Assembly (NCBI GenBank): GCA_949283125.1
Contig: CASDRK010000013.1
Location: 1-64,000, forward strand
Length of the DNA: 64,000 nt
Source of the DNA: an uncultured Clostridia bacterium
Lineage (GTDB): Bacteria; Bacillota; Clostridia; Christensenellales; Borkfalkiaceae
Reading direction: 5' to 3'
The notes under the pieces: model-generated
Database searches by the model: none
Told to the model about the DNA's origin: nothing
The model's input: the letters and a program-made list of their open reading frames with translations, nothing else
Part shown: piece after piece, positions 49,518 to 57,984 of the stretch
Layout: the number at the start of each line of letters is the position of its first letter
How positions within the stretch are numbered: position 1 is the stretch's first letter
Made by a program: the position numbers and the translations under genes

Positions 49518-50540
49518 ATGCAGGGAAAGATAAAAGTTATATTCACGGGCGGCACGATAGGCAGCGCCGCGAAGGACGGCAGGGTGGATCTTGACGAAGG
49601 CGCCAACAGGCGGCTTTTGGAGATGTTTTACGCCGAGCGCGGGGCCGGACAGGAGTTCGACTGCGAAGAGCCCGTCTCCATGCTGAGCGAAAACGTGCAC
49701 GAGGAACAGTTGCACGCCATATATGCCGCGGTAAAGGCCACCGACCCCGCCATGTACGGCGGAATCATAATAACGCACGGCACGGATTCGCTGTGCATAA
49801 ACGCGCACTACTTTGCGCTGACGCTGTGCGACGCGGGCCTGCCGATAGTGCTCGTGTCCTCGCTGTATCCGCTGGAAGACGCCCGCCAGAACGGCCTTAA
49901 AAATTTTACCGCCGCGGTGGACTTTATCCGGACCACCCGCGCAAAGGGCGTGTTCGTGGCCTTTGCCAACGGCGACGCGCCCGCGGACATACACCTTGCG
50001 AGCAGACTGATGTTCTGCGACCAGCTGACGGGCTGGTACAGGAGCGTGCTGGACGAGAGTCTGGCCACCGTGGAAAACGGGCGGGTGACATTCAGGCGGG
50101 GCGCCACCCTGCCCGACGAGGACAGCCTGTCCGCCGGCGGCGCCGAGGCCGTAAGCCCCGATATATGCCGCGACGTAATGCTGATCACCGCGCGCTCGCT
50201 TCTGAATTTTTCGCTGTACGACTTCGACCGCCGCGCGCCGCGCGCGGTGGTGCTGGAGCCCTACCACAGCGACACGGTGTGCACTTCCGGCCGCAATCTG
50301 AATTTTACGAGATTTGCCGAATACTGCCGCGAGCGGGGCGTGGAAGTGGTGATAGCTTCGGTGGACAGCCGCGCCAACGTATATGCGAGCGCCGTGGGAC
50401 TGCCGCAGAGCGTTATATGCGCCTTTGACGAGTGCACGGAGAGCGCGCTGACCAAAGTGATGTGCGCCTTGGGCGCGGGGCTTTCCGCGGGGGCGTACCT
50501 GAACAAGGACTACTTTTTTGAAAAGCTGCGCCGCCCGTAA
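49518..50540 (+). CDS. L-asparaginase family amidohydrolase
   Basis: 340-residue asparaginase/glutaminase-fold protein. The nucleophile loop is FTGGTIGS (Thr near residues 10-13), and the second catalytic block is IITHGTDSL (Thr-Asp). Without a signal peptide it is cytoplasmic. It hydrolyses asparagine to aspartate and ammonia, or a related amide. The middle contains additional residues (FRRGATLPDEDSLSAGGAEA) seen in longer clostridial members. The ribosome site is GTGAGGG before ATG. It is followed by rarA after 26 bases; no functional link is obvious. Confidence 0.88.
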   Translation: MQGKIKVIFTGGTIGSAAKDGRVDLDEGANRRLLEMFYAERGAGQEFDCEEPVSMLSENVHEEQLHAIYAAVKATDPAMYGGIIITHGTDSLCINAHYFALTLCDAGLPIVLVSSLYPLEDARQNGLKNFTAAVDFIRTTRAKGVFVAFANGDAPADIHLASRLMFCDQLTGWYRSVLDESLATVENGRVTFRRGATLPDEDSLSAGGAEAVSPDICRDVMLITARSLLNFSLYDFDRRAPRAVVLEPYHSDTVCTSGRNLNFTRFAEYCRERGVEVVIASVDSRANVYASAVGLPQSVICAFDECTESALTKVMCALGAGLSAGAYLNKDYFFEKLRRP

Positions 50541-50566
50541 CTCGGGGCGCAAGCGGGGGAAATGCG

Positions 50567-51916
50567 ATGGATTATCAGCCTACTCTGTTTGAAGGCGACG
50601 CGCCCCGGCCCCTGGCCGAGCGGCTGCGGCCGAGGGATCTGGACGAGTTCTGCGGACAGGAACACCTGCTGGGCGAAGGGAAAATCCTGCGCCGCATCAT
50701 AGAGAGCGACGGCGTTGGCTCCATGATATTCTGGGGCCCGCCAGGCGTGGGCAAGACCACGCTGGCGCGCATCATAGCCCGCCGCACGCAGGCCAAATTT
50801 GTGGATTTTTCGGCCGTGACCAGCGGCATAAAAGAGATAAAATCCGTAATGACCGACGCGGAAAGCGCGCGGCGATACGGGCGCAGGACCATACTGTTCG
50901 TGGACGAGATACACCGCTTCAACAAGGCCCAGCAGGACGCATTTTTGCCCTATGTGGAAAGGGGCAGCATAATCCTTATAGGCGCCACCACGGAGAACCC
51001 TTCCTTCGAGGTGAACGGCGCGCTGCTTTCGCGCTGCAAGGTGTTCGTGCTGCACGCGCTGTCTGCAGGCGACCTTGTAAAACTTCTGAAGCGCGCCCTT
51101 AAAGACGAGCGCGGCTTCGGCGGTCAGAGGGTGGACGTCGCCGACGACCTGCTGGAGGCCATAGCCAACTTTGCCAACGGCGACGCGCGCGGGGCGCTCT
51201 CCACGCTGGAGATGGCCGTTCTGAACGGCGACGTTGCGGCGGACGGCGGCATCGAGGTGACCGCGCAGACGGTGGAGCAGTGCACGTCGCGCAAGTCGCT
51301 TCTGTACGACAAAAAGGGCGAAGAGCACTACAACCTGATATCCGCGCTGCACAAGTCGATGAGAAATTCCGACCCCGACGCCGCCGTGTACTGGCTGGCG
51401 AGAATGCTGGAAGCGGGCGAGGATCCCGTCTACGTCGCCCGCCGCGTGACGCGGTTTGCGAGCGAGGACGTGGGCCTGGCCGACCCCCGGGCGCTGTCCG
51501 TGGCCGTGGACGCCTTCGAGGCCTGCAGGTTGATAGGCATGCCGGAGTGCAGCGTACACCTCACGCAGGCGGTGGTGTACATGTCGCTGGCGCCCAAATC
51601 CAACGCGCTGTACACTGCTTACGAGAGCGCCAGAAGGGACGCGCTGACGCAGCTTTCGGAGCCCGTTCCGCTCGTGATACGCAACGCGCCCACAAAGCTC
51701 ATGAAGGAGCTGGACTACGGCAAGGGATATGAGTACGCCCACGACGCAAAGGACAAGCTGACCGCCATGCAGTGCCTGCCCGACAGCCTTGCCGGGAAGC
51801 GTTACTACCGCCCAGACGGCAAGGGCGAGGAGGGCGAATTCAGGGAAAGGCTGGAGCGCATACTCGAATGGAAAAAGCGCCACGCTCCCCCTCCCTCCGA
51901 CGACAACAAAAAATAG
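50567..51916 (+). CDS. rarA: replication-associated recombination protein RarA
   Basis: 449-residue AAA+ ATPase of the RarA/MgsA/WRNIP1 family that acts at stalled replication forks. Walker A GPPGVGKTT and Walker B ILFVDEIHRFNKAQQD, sensor ATTENPSFEVN, and the C-terminal tetramerisation part (MRNSDPDAAVYWLARML, ASEDVGLADP, YAHDAKDK) are all diagnostic. Length is normal. Many Ile codons are ATA despite high G+C. Transcribed with the asparaginase gene. Confidence 0.97.
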   Translation: MDYQPTLFEGDAPRPLAERLRPRDLDEFCGQEHLLGEGKILRRIIESDGVGSMIFWGPPGVGKTTLARIIARRTQAKFVDFSAVTSGIKEIKSVMTDAESARRYGRRTILFVDEIHRFNKAQQDAFLPYVERGSIILIGATTENPSFEVNGALLSRCKVFVLHALSAGDLVKLLKRALKDERGFGGQRVDVADDLLEAIANFANGDARGALSTLEMAVLNGDVAADGGIEVTAQTVEQCTSRKSLLYDKKGEEHYNLISALHKSMRNSDPDAAVYWLARMLEAGEDPVYVARRVTRFASEDVGLADPRALSVAVDAFEACRLIGMPECSVHLTQAVVYMSLAPKSNALYTAYESARRDALTQLSEPVPLVIRNAPTKLMKELDYGKGYEYAHDAKDKLTAMQCLPDSLAGKRYYRPDGKGEEGEFRERLERILEWKKRHAPPPSDDNKK

Positions 51917-51938
51917 CGGGCAACGCCGCAAAAAAGAT

Positions 51939-51976
51939 ATTGAGCGGCCGATATATGCCGCTCAATGCATTTTATT
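51939..51976 (+). terminator. terminator after rarA
   Basis: 9-base stem (51939-51947 with 51958-51966), then GCATTTTATTT. Confidence 0.75.
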
Positions 51977-52090
51977 TAATCATTCTGAAGCCGCCGTGCT
52001 CGGGACACCCCGCGCACGGCGGCACATTGTTTTATCTGCGAAAATTCAGCGGCGGCGCGGGCGCGCCGTCCGCCGCCGAAGAGCCCGCGT

Positions 52091-52717
52091 TCAATGCCCG
52101 ACGGTCCCGTCGGAAGGTTGCCCCTCATGAGCCGCCCAACGACATTCCGATATTTCAAAATTGTCGAAAGTCGCCGTGAACGAGCTATCTTCGGGACTGC
52201 ACGCGTATATGCCGAACGGCACTCTGCCCGCGGCAGCAGGCATGTGACAGATGCGCATCTGACTGAAGCGGACGCCGTCGCGCGAGCACTCTATGCAGAA
52301 ATCGGCGCCGCGGCGGCTGAGCCTGTACCACATGCAGTTTACGTCCGCGGGTATATCCACGGACGCCCAGTCGGAATAGCCGCCGACCGTGACCACGCTG
52401 CCGAGGCGCTGAAGCCGTTCGTCTTCGCGCTCCGTTGAACCCTTTATCCAGTTCTGCCCGTCGATGTAGACAACGACTCCGCACTGATCGAAGCGGCGCT
52501 TGCCCGAAAATGCGGCGCGGACGGTAAACGAAAAATACAACTCGTCGGTCGTTGTCTGCAACAGCGGGGCATTGTCGTTGCAAAATCCGTAATACGTGCG
52601 CTGCCACAGGTCGGTGCGCGGCACCGTGACGATCTCCGCCTTGTTTCCGTCGGCCGAAAATCCGGCCGGCCGCCGCGTCCACGTCCATTCGCGGCCGAGC
52701 ATCGAAATCTTTTCCAT
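52091..52717 (-). CDS. DUF1349 (concanavalin-like) protein
   Basis: 208-residue protein of the DUF1349 family, a jelly-roll fold related to carbohydrate-binding lectins. Typical pieces: FYFGFCND-like TYYGFCNDNAPLL, VVVYIDGQNWIKGSTE, SDWASVDIP and a late YRLSRRGADFCIECSRDG. There is no signal peptide. The role is not known; sugar or glycoside binding is suspected. It follows the SbcC-like ATPase by 41 bases on the downstream side and may share its transcript, although AAGGAGAAT supplies its own ribosome site. Confidence 0.85.
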   Translation of the reverse strand: MEKISMLGREWTWTRRPAGFSADGNKAEIVTVPRTDLWQRTYYGFCNDNAPLLQTTTDELYFSFTVRAAFSGKRRFDQCGVVVYIDGQNWIKGSTEREDERLQRLGSVVTVGGYSDWASVDIPADVNCMWYRLSRRGADFCIECSRDGVRFSQMRICHMPAAAGRVPFGIYACSPEDSSFTATFDNFEISECRWAAHEGQPSDGTVGH

Positions 52718-52758
52718 AAGTAATTCTCCTTCAGTTCTGAAATATATGTTGTCACGAT

Positions 52759-54546
52759 TCAGCCGACGGCGCGGCTCTTATGACAGTAGAAATAAATTAT
52801 CTGCCTGTCCTTCGCCAGCCCGCCGAGCAGCGCGGCCGCGCGGGACATGCGCTCCTCGTCAAGTTCGCGGAAGGGATCGTCCAGCACTATGAACGGCAGA
52901 TCTTCGCCGAACAGGTGGTCGCACAGCGCAAGGCGGTAGCACAGCGACACGAGCGCGCGCTGCCCGGCCGAAAGGTGCGCGACGGAGCGGAGCTCGCCGC
53001 TGCCTTCGAGCGCGACGGAAAGGTCCTTGTCCACGTACACGCTGTCGCCGAGGGCGCTGCGCATGAGCGAGCAATAGCGCGCGAAGCTCTGCCCGACGGG
53101 CTGCGCCGCGCCCGCGCGCAGCGAACGCTCCGCCTCCTTTAAAAGCCGGGCGGCGGCGGAATAATCCTCCAGCTTTGTCCGGCATTCGGCCAGCTCCTCC
53201 GTTGCCGCGGCGAGGGCGGCCCTGCGCTCCCCGGCGCCTTCGACTATGCTTTCGTCGTCGGATATGTCGCGGTCTGCGGCGGCCAGGCGGCGGAGCAACT
53301 CCTCCTCCCGCCGGGCCGTTTCCCCGGCGTCGGCCTCTTCTTTGCCGTCGCGCCCGGCGACCGCCCCGGCTTCGGACATGCGGACGAGCCCGTCGCGTTC
53401 GGCCACGTCGCGCGCGAGGATGGCTGCGGCGCGGCCGTAGTCCGCGCCGCCGAGACCGTGCCTTTCGAGCACGCCGTCGGCCGCGGCAAAAACATCCTTC
53501 CCGCCGGAGGAGCGGCGGGCTCTGCCGAAAAACAGCACGCACAGCGTGGCCGCGGCAAAGAGCGCGCCTGCGGCAACGGCGGCTATGCCGACGAACAGAT
53601 TTGCGCCCGTCACCGCCACTCCGCCCGCAACGAGCAGGGCGGACAGAAGAAACGACAGCACCGTAGCCGCGCCGGGGCGGTTGCGGCGCGCACGCGCGCC
53701 GGCCTGCGCGCGTGCGCCCGCCGCCTTCTCCAGCACGGAAACTTCCCGCTCGTCGGGCATGCCCTCGGGATATCTTTCCTCGAGGGCGGCAAGCCGGGCG
53801 CGGGCCTCATCGGCGCGCAGCCGCGCCCCGTCGGCGGCGGCTGCGCGCCTGACCGATTCCGCCTCGCGGCGGACGGCGGCAAGTTCGGCCGCGAGAGCGG
53901 CGCGTTCGGCATATTTTCCGTCCAGTCGGGCGGAAGCTTCGTCGGCGGCGGCAATGTCCGCGCGGCAGCGCGCGGCAAGGCCCTCCAGCTCCGGGATGCG
54001 CCCCCTGTTCCCGCGCGACTGCAATCTTTTGCAGGCCTTTTCCAGAGCCTGCAACGCGCCGTCGGCGCTCTCCCCCGCTGAAAGATAGTCGCCGAGCCGT
54101 GCGTTGATGTCGCCCGTGGGCGAAAGCTCGCCGCCGTCGCCCGCAAAATACAGCGTGCGCGCAAAGGACTGTTCGTCCATGCCGAACACGGCCTGTCCGA
54201 GCCCGGCGGAGTAATCGCGGCAGAGCTCGCCGTCGCGGTACAGCCTGAACTCGTCGCCCGAAGTCCTGTCGAAAAAGCGCTCGGCGCGCCACAGCCTGCC
54301 CCGCCACTCGAACGTGAGGTTGCCGCCGAATTTTCCGCCGGCGAAGGGGTAATAGTGACGGCGCTCGTTGAACCGCGCGCGCGAAGAATCGGCGGGCAGA
54401 CCGTAAAACATGGCCTTGATGAAGGCGGCGAGGGTGGATTTGCCGCCGCCGTTGGGGCTGTAAAAGGCGGAGACCCCGCCCTTGAAATCTATGTCGCAGG
54501 AGTGCAGCACCCCGAAATTTTCGATGTGGCATCTGATAAGCTTCAC
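52759..54546 (-). CDS. SbcC/YhaN-like ATPase with internal membrane hairpin
   Basis: 595-residue ABC-type coiled-coil ATPase of DNA-repair type. Walker A is PNGGGKST (31-38); the C-terminal end has LSAGQRALVSLCYRLALC and LPFIVLDDPFRELDEER (signature and Walker B). Helical stretches with many Ala/Arg/Glu flank a striking hydrophobic hairpin at about 293-341, so the centre is probably membrane-embedded. SbcC proteins of 900-1050 residues are usual, so this is a short form. GTG start overlaps the nuclease gene stop (GTGA, 54543-54546), so the pair is co-made. Role in double-strand end processing is inferred. Confidence 0.88.
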   Translation of the reverse strand: MKLIRCHIENFGVLHSCDIDFKGGVSAFYSPNGGGKSTLAAFIKAMFYGLPADSSRARFNERRHYYPFAGGKFGGNLTFEWRGRLWRAERFFDRTSGDEFRLYRDGELCRDYSAGLGQAVFGMDEQSFARTLYFAGDGGELSPTGDINARLGDYLSAGESADGALQALEKACKRLQSRGNRGRIPELEGLAARCRADIAAADEASARLDGKYAERAALAAELAAVRREAESVRRAAAADGARLRADEARARLAALEERYPEGMPDEREVSVLEKAAGARAQAGARARRNRPGAATVLSFLLSALLVAGGVAVTGANLFVGIAAVAAGALFAAATLCVLFFGRARRSSGGKDVFAAADGVLERHGLGGADYGRAAAILARDVAERDGLVRMSEAGAVAGRDGKEEADAGETARREEELLRRLAAADRDISDDESIVEGAGERRAALAAATEELAECRTKLEDYSAAARLLKEAERSLRAGAAQPVGQSFARYCSLMRSALGDSVYVDKDLSVALEGSGELRSVAHLSAGQRALVSLCYRLALCDHLFGEDLPFIVLDDPFRELDEERMSRAAALLGGLAKDRQIIYFYCHKSRAVG

Positions 54547-55607
54547 AGCTCGTCCCCCCTGCCCGCAAGGGCCGCAAGTCCCGCGCGGAGTATGCGCGCG
54601 CGCTGCTCTTCCGAGTAGCCTTCGGCCGCGGCTACGGCGCGCGCGAACGCGCCCTTGAGGGTGCGGTCGGCGGCGAGCGCCGCGGCGGACACGGCCGGGC
54701 GGGTGACGTCCCTGACCGATACGCAGTAGAATGCGGAGGAGAGCTCGCTTTCGACCTGTTTTGCCAGACCCGAGACGTCGAAATCAACTTCGCCCGCAAG
54801 AATTACCCTGCACATATCCCCCGACGAACCCGGCACGGCCGCCCTGACCGCGCGCAAGGCCGCAGACCAGTCCGCACAGGCCGAAATATCGCACGTCACC
54901 TCGCGCACCGTACGGCGGGCAAAGGGGACGAAGGCGGAATATACCTGTCTGCCGACCTGCATGGTGACTATGCCCTTTGCGCCCGGCTCGTCGAATCCCC
55001 TGCCTTCGGGACAGCCGCTGTAGACGTACACGCCGCGGTCGTCCAGCCTGCCGCTTTTGAACGAGTGCACGTGGCCGAGGGCGAGATAGTCTATGCCGCG
55101 GCCGCGCAGCCGGGCGAGATTTATTTTGCCGGGGCCGTCGCTTTCGGATATCTGGCCGTGCAGCATGACTATGTTGGTGCGCGAGACGTCGAGACTGAGC
55201 GACGACCAGTACGACAGGCTGTTTTCCCCGCACAGCTCTATGCCGGCGACGGTGACTTCGCCGTAGTTGAAATAGCTCCACCCGCTCGAAAACGTGCGGA
55301 GATTGGGCAGCTCCTCCGCATAGCTCTGCGCTCCGTCGTGATTGCCGCGCAGATACAAAAAGTCTACGTCGGGGTGGCTCTTGACCACGTTGTAAAAGTA
55401 CTCCTTGTCCCTGCGCAGGGGGCGGTCCGCGTCGAACGCGTCGCCGCACAGCAGCACGGCCCTGTAACCGCCCTGCGCGGCGTAATCGGCTATCCGCCCG
55501 AAGGCGGCGCGCAGTTCGCGCCGCCGCTCCGCGCTCTTTTCCGGCGGGAAATTTGCGTTCAGCGCCGAACCGAGATGCAGATCGGCGCAATGTATGAATT
55601 TTAACAT
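54543..55607 (-). CDS. SbcD/YhaO-like metallophosphoesterase nuclease
   Basis: 354-residue calcineurin-like nuclease subunit partnered with the ATPase that follows. Motifs: HCADLHLGSAL, LLCGDAFDADRP, YLRGNHD, MLHGQISESDG and ALGHVHSFKS. It should cut DNA ends with two metal ions. The promoter is at 55683-55711; a perfect palindrome (55617-55634) lies just before the start codon and may hide the ribosome site. Confidence 0.93.
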   Translation of the reverse strand: MLKFIHCADLHLGSALNANFPPEKSAERRRELRAAFGRIADYAAQGGYRAVLLCGDAFDADRPLRRDKEYFYNVVKSHPDVDFLYLRGNHDGAQSYAEELPNLRTFSSGWSYFNYGEVTVAGIELCGENSLSYWSSLSLDVSRTNIVMLHGQISESDGPGKINLARLRGRGIDYLALGHVHSFKSGRLDDRGVYVYSGCPEGRGFDEPGAKGIVTMQVGRQVYSAFVPFARRTVREVTCDISACADWSAALRAVRAAVPGSSGDMCRVILAGEVDFDVSGLAKQVESELSSAFYCVSVRDVTRPAVSAAALAADRTLKGAFARAVAAAEGYSEEQRARILRAGLAALAGRGDEL

Positions 55608-55682
55608 AGTCCTCCCGTCCGCCGCGCGGCGGACTTTATGCAGTAAAAAACTTGCGTAAGGCGGCGAAAACGCCGCATTTAA

Positions 55683-55711
55683 ATTTTAGCCGCGCGGGGA
55701 GAGTTTGTCAA
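55683..55711 (-). promoter_or_regulatory. promoter of the nuclease-ATPase operon
   Basis: TTGACA (55711-55706) and TAAAAT (55688-55683), 17-base spacer on the minus strand. Confidence 0.8.
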
Positions 55712-55783
55712 CGCGCGAACGGCAAGTTTGCCCCGCGCGCCGGCCGGGCGGACATCGGCCCGCATCCGCCCGGCGGACGCAAA

Positions 55784-55813
55784 GCGGCCGCGGAAGGCAC
55801 CTTCCGCGGCCGC
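55784..55813 (-). terminator. terminator after the large membrane protein gene
   Basis: 14-base GC stem (55784-55797 with 55800-55813) with a 2-base loop, followed by TTT on the minus strand. Confidence 0.7.
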
Positions 55814-55828
55814 GCGTTTGCTTGAAAA

Positions 55829-57052
55829 TCATCCCTTTGCGCTCTTTATGGCCTTTTTAATCTTGCGCGCTTTGCGCTTGACGGGGAAGAACCAGAAGAT
55901 GGATATCAGCCACAGCACGACGTAGCAGATACCCGAAACTATGCCCGAACCGCCGAACGCAAGGGGCAGGCCGGACATTGCGTCCGCCATTCCCGCGGGC
56001 ATTTCGCCGCCCATCTGCCCGATCATGTCGGGCATGATGCCCACGGCTATCGTAGGAACGAGCACGAAGAGCACGCAGGGCAGCCAGCACAGAAGCTTGA
56101 CGTACCACATGGTGAACTTCTTGTTTTTGAGGAATATGTGCAACAGCGCAATGAGCGCCATTATGAGCCAGAGGGCGGAAGTGAGACCTATCGTGCCCGC
56201 CGACGCAAGGAATATCGCCATGCCTATCGTGGTGAGAGTGGATTCGTCCATCTCCGCAAAAGCGTCTTCCATCATGCCGTTCAGGTCGAAGGAGCCGCCT
56301 GCGCCGGAAGAGCCTTCGTCCTCTTCGGGAACGAAAGCCGAAAATGCCTGCGAATAGGAGAACGAATTGTCCTCCTGCACGCCGCTGTCGACCATATCGT
56401 CGAACATGGCGCCCACATCTTCGAGCTGCTCGGCGGTGAGCGGATGGCCTATGCTCTGCGCATATGCGCTTGCCGCCGCCCTGAACTGCGACTTTGCGTC
56501 ATCGTATCTGCCCTCGGCTATGAGGTCGGTAACGGCGCGTATTTCGTCGACGGGGGCCTGCTCGAACTCTTCAAACTCGGCCTGGGCGCTCTGCGCGACG
56601 ATAAACGAAGCGAAGTAGGGCATTGCCTGCGCCATAACCGTGTCGAGGGCGTCGCCTATGTCCAGCAGCTCGTCCGAAAGGTATGTGCGCACGTCTTCCG
56701 CGGAGGGCGAAAAGCCCAGCGACAGCGCGGGCAGCGGCCTTATGCGCACGCTGAGCGCGGCGTCGGCGTCCTGCAATACGTAAGTGATCATCTCGGTCAT
56801 CGCCTGGGTTTCTTCGTCCGTCTGCGCCTGCCCGTCACCTCCCTCTTCGGGAACCATGGACGACGCTATGGCCGAGAAGGTTTCGCCGTCGAGCGAAACG
56901 TCCACCTGTACCATGGGCATGAACAGCTGGCACAGCGCCGCGACGAGCGCTATGACTATCGCCACTATGTTGGCGGGGATGAGCTTGCGCTGCTGTTTTG
57001 CATGCAGGCGCTCGAGCTCGTCAAGGGGCATGGATGAATAATCGGTTTTCAT
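55829..57052 (-). CDS. unknown membrane protein with large outside domain
   Basis: 407 residues, family not recognised. N-terminal cytoplasmic helix (MKTDYSSMPLDELERLHAKQQ), one membrane helix (about 23-44), a ~240-residue acidic outside region (rich in Glu, Asp and Ala, with helical character), then three helices (about 300-325, 336-360 and 381-401) and a lysine-rich tail. Start set at 57052 (GGAGAGAGAGCA upstream); the 28-residue longer form is not supported. Single-gene unit, divergent from the membrane protein at 57301. No catalytic motif is visible. Confidence 0.85.
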   Translation of the reverse strand: MKTDYSSMPLDELERLHAKQQRKLIPANIVAIVIALVAALCQLFMPMVQVDVSLDGETFSAIASSMVPEEGGDGQAQTDEETQAMTEMITYVLQDADAALSVRIRPLPALSLGFSPSAEDVRTYLSDELLDIGDALDTVMAQAMPYFASFIVAQSAQAEFEEFEQAPVDEIRAVTDLIAEGRYDDAKSQFRAAASAYAQSIGHPLTAEQLEDVGAMFDDMVDSGVQEDNSFSYSQAFSAFVPEEDEGSSGAGGSFDLNGMMEDAFAEMDESTLTTIGMAIFLASAGTIGLTSALWLIMALIALLHIFLKNKKFTMWYVKLLCWLPCVLFVLVPTIAVGIMPDMIGQMGGEMPAGMADAMSGLPLAFGGSGIVSGICYVVLWLISIFWFFPVKRKARKIKKAIKSAKG

Positions 57053-57124
57053 TGCTCTCTCTCCGTTGCGCGGCGCGCCGCCCCTTTGCGGGACGCCGCG
57101 CCGCGGATATTTTTTGTCATATTT

Positions 57125-57154
57125 ATAATACCACAACCATAAAGATTATGTCAA
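57125..57154 (-). promoter_or_regulatory. promoter of the large membrane protein gene
   Basis: TTGACA (57154-57149) and TATTAT (57130-57125), 18-base spacer on the minus strand. Confidence 0.7.
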
Positions 57155-57201
57155 GACAGACACAAGTCAAACTTTCGACAATAAAATTAATAAACACATT
57201 G

Positions 57202-57230
57202 TTGACAAACCGGCCGCGTTATGATAAAAT
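57202..57230 (+). promoter_or_regulatory. promoter of the four-helix membrane protein gene
   Basis: TTGACA (57202-57207) and TAAAAT (57225-57230), 17-base spacer. Confidence 0.8.
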
Positions 57231-57300
57231 CTGATACAGGGGAAGCCTTCCCCGGCAAATAAGGGGGCCGGCCCCACAAAAAGATAAGGAGAGATAAAAA

Positions 57301-57807
57301 ATGGCAAAACGCAAATCCAAAAAACTCAACACCGTCGCGCTTGCGGCGGTCGCCGCGACGCTCGTCTTTCTGGCACTCGCCGTGACGGGAATGCTCATCG
57401 ACTGGGTATCCGTACCCAACATCGGCCACGGCTTGGGCGAGGCCTTGGGACAGGACGCGCCCGAACGCATAGGCTTCACTCTTGCCGAATGCGCAACCGA
57501 GTGGGAGGTTGAAGAATACAACGCCATGAACGCGCTGGCGATAGTCACCGTTGTGGCGGCCGCCCTGACCTTTGTGGGCGCGGCGGCAACCATGATAACC
57601 GGAAACAAGCTTGTAAAATTTGCGGCGATGGCGCTGGGCGCGGTCACGCTGGTGTGCGCGATAATCGCGATAGTGCTGACCTATTCCTACTGCGACAACA
57701 CGCTGATAGCCCTTGCAGACGGAACGCCCGCGATAGGCGCCTGGCTGCTGACGATAGCCGGTGCGCTGTGCGGACTTGCCGGCGCGGCTGCGGCAATAAA
57801 GAGCTGA
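57301..57807 (+). CDS. small four-helix membrane protein, unknown
   Basis: 168 residues, not recognised. A basic start (MAKRKSKKLN) precedes four Ala-rich helices (about 11-31, 75-98, 103-128 and 145-165). The first outside loop (about 32-73) contains AECATEWEVEEYNAMN. A good ribosome site (AGGAGAGATAAAAA), a consensus promoter and a GC-rich terminator make a single-gene unit. The leader (57237-57300) can fold at GGGGAAGCCTTCCCC and GGGGGCCGGCCCC. Function unknown. Confidence 0.85.
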   Translation: MAKRKSKKLNTVALAAVAATLVFLALAVTGMLIDWVSVPNIGHGLGEALGQDAPERIGFTLAECATEWEVEEYNAMNALAIVTVVAAALTFVGAAATMITGNKLVKFAAMALGAVTLVCAIIAIVLTYSYCDNTLIALADGTPAIGAWLLTIAGALCGLAGAAAAIKS

Positions 57808-57842
57808 AAACACATACGACCGCATATATACCGCAACGAAAG

Positions 57843-57884
57843 GGGCGGCGGCGCGGTTGAAACGCGCCGCCGCCCGTAATTTTA
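57843..57884. terminator. terminator between converging genes
   Basis: 13-base GC stem (57843-57855 with 57863-57875), then GTAATTTTAA. Confidence 0.78.
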
Positions 57885-57984
57885 AGGTGTATTCACGCAT
57901 TGTTCCGCCGCCGGTTTCCGGCGTGCCGACGCATGTTTTTGCCGCGCGCCGCGCCCGGCTTTTCCCGCCGGGGCGGACGGGCAT

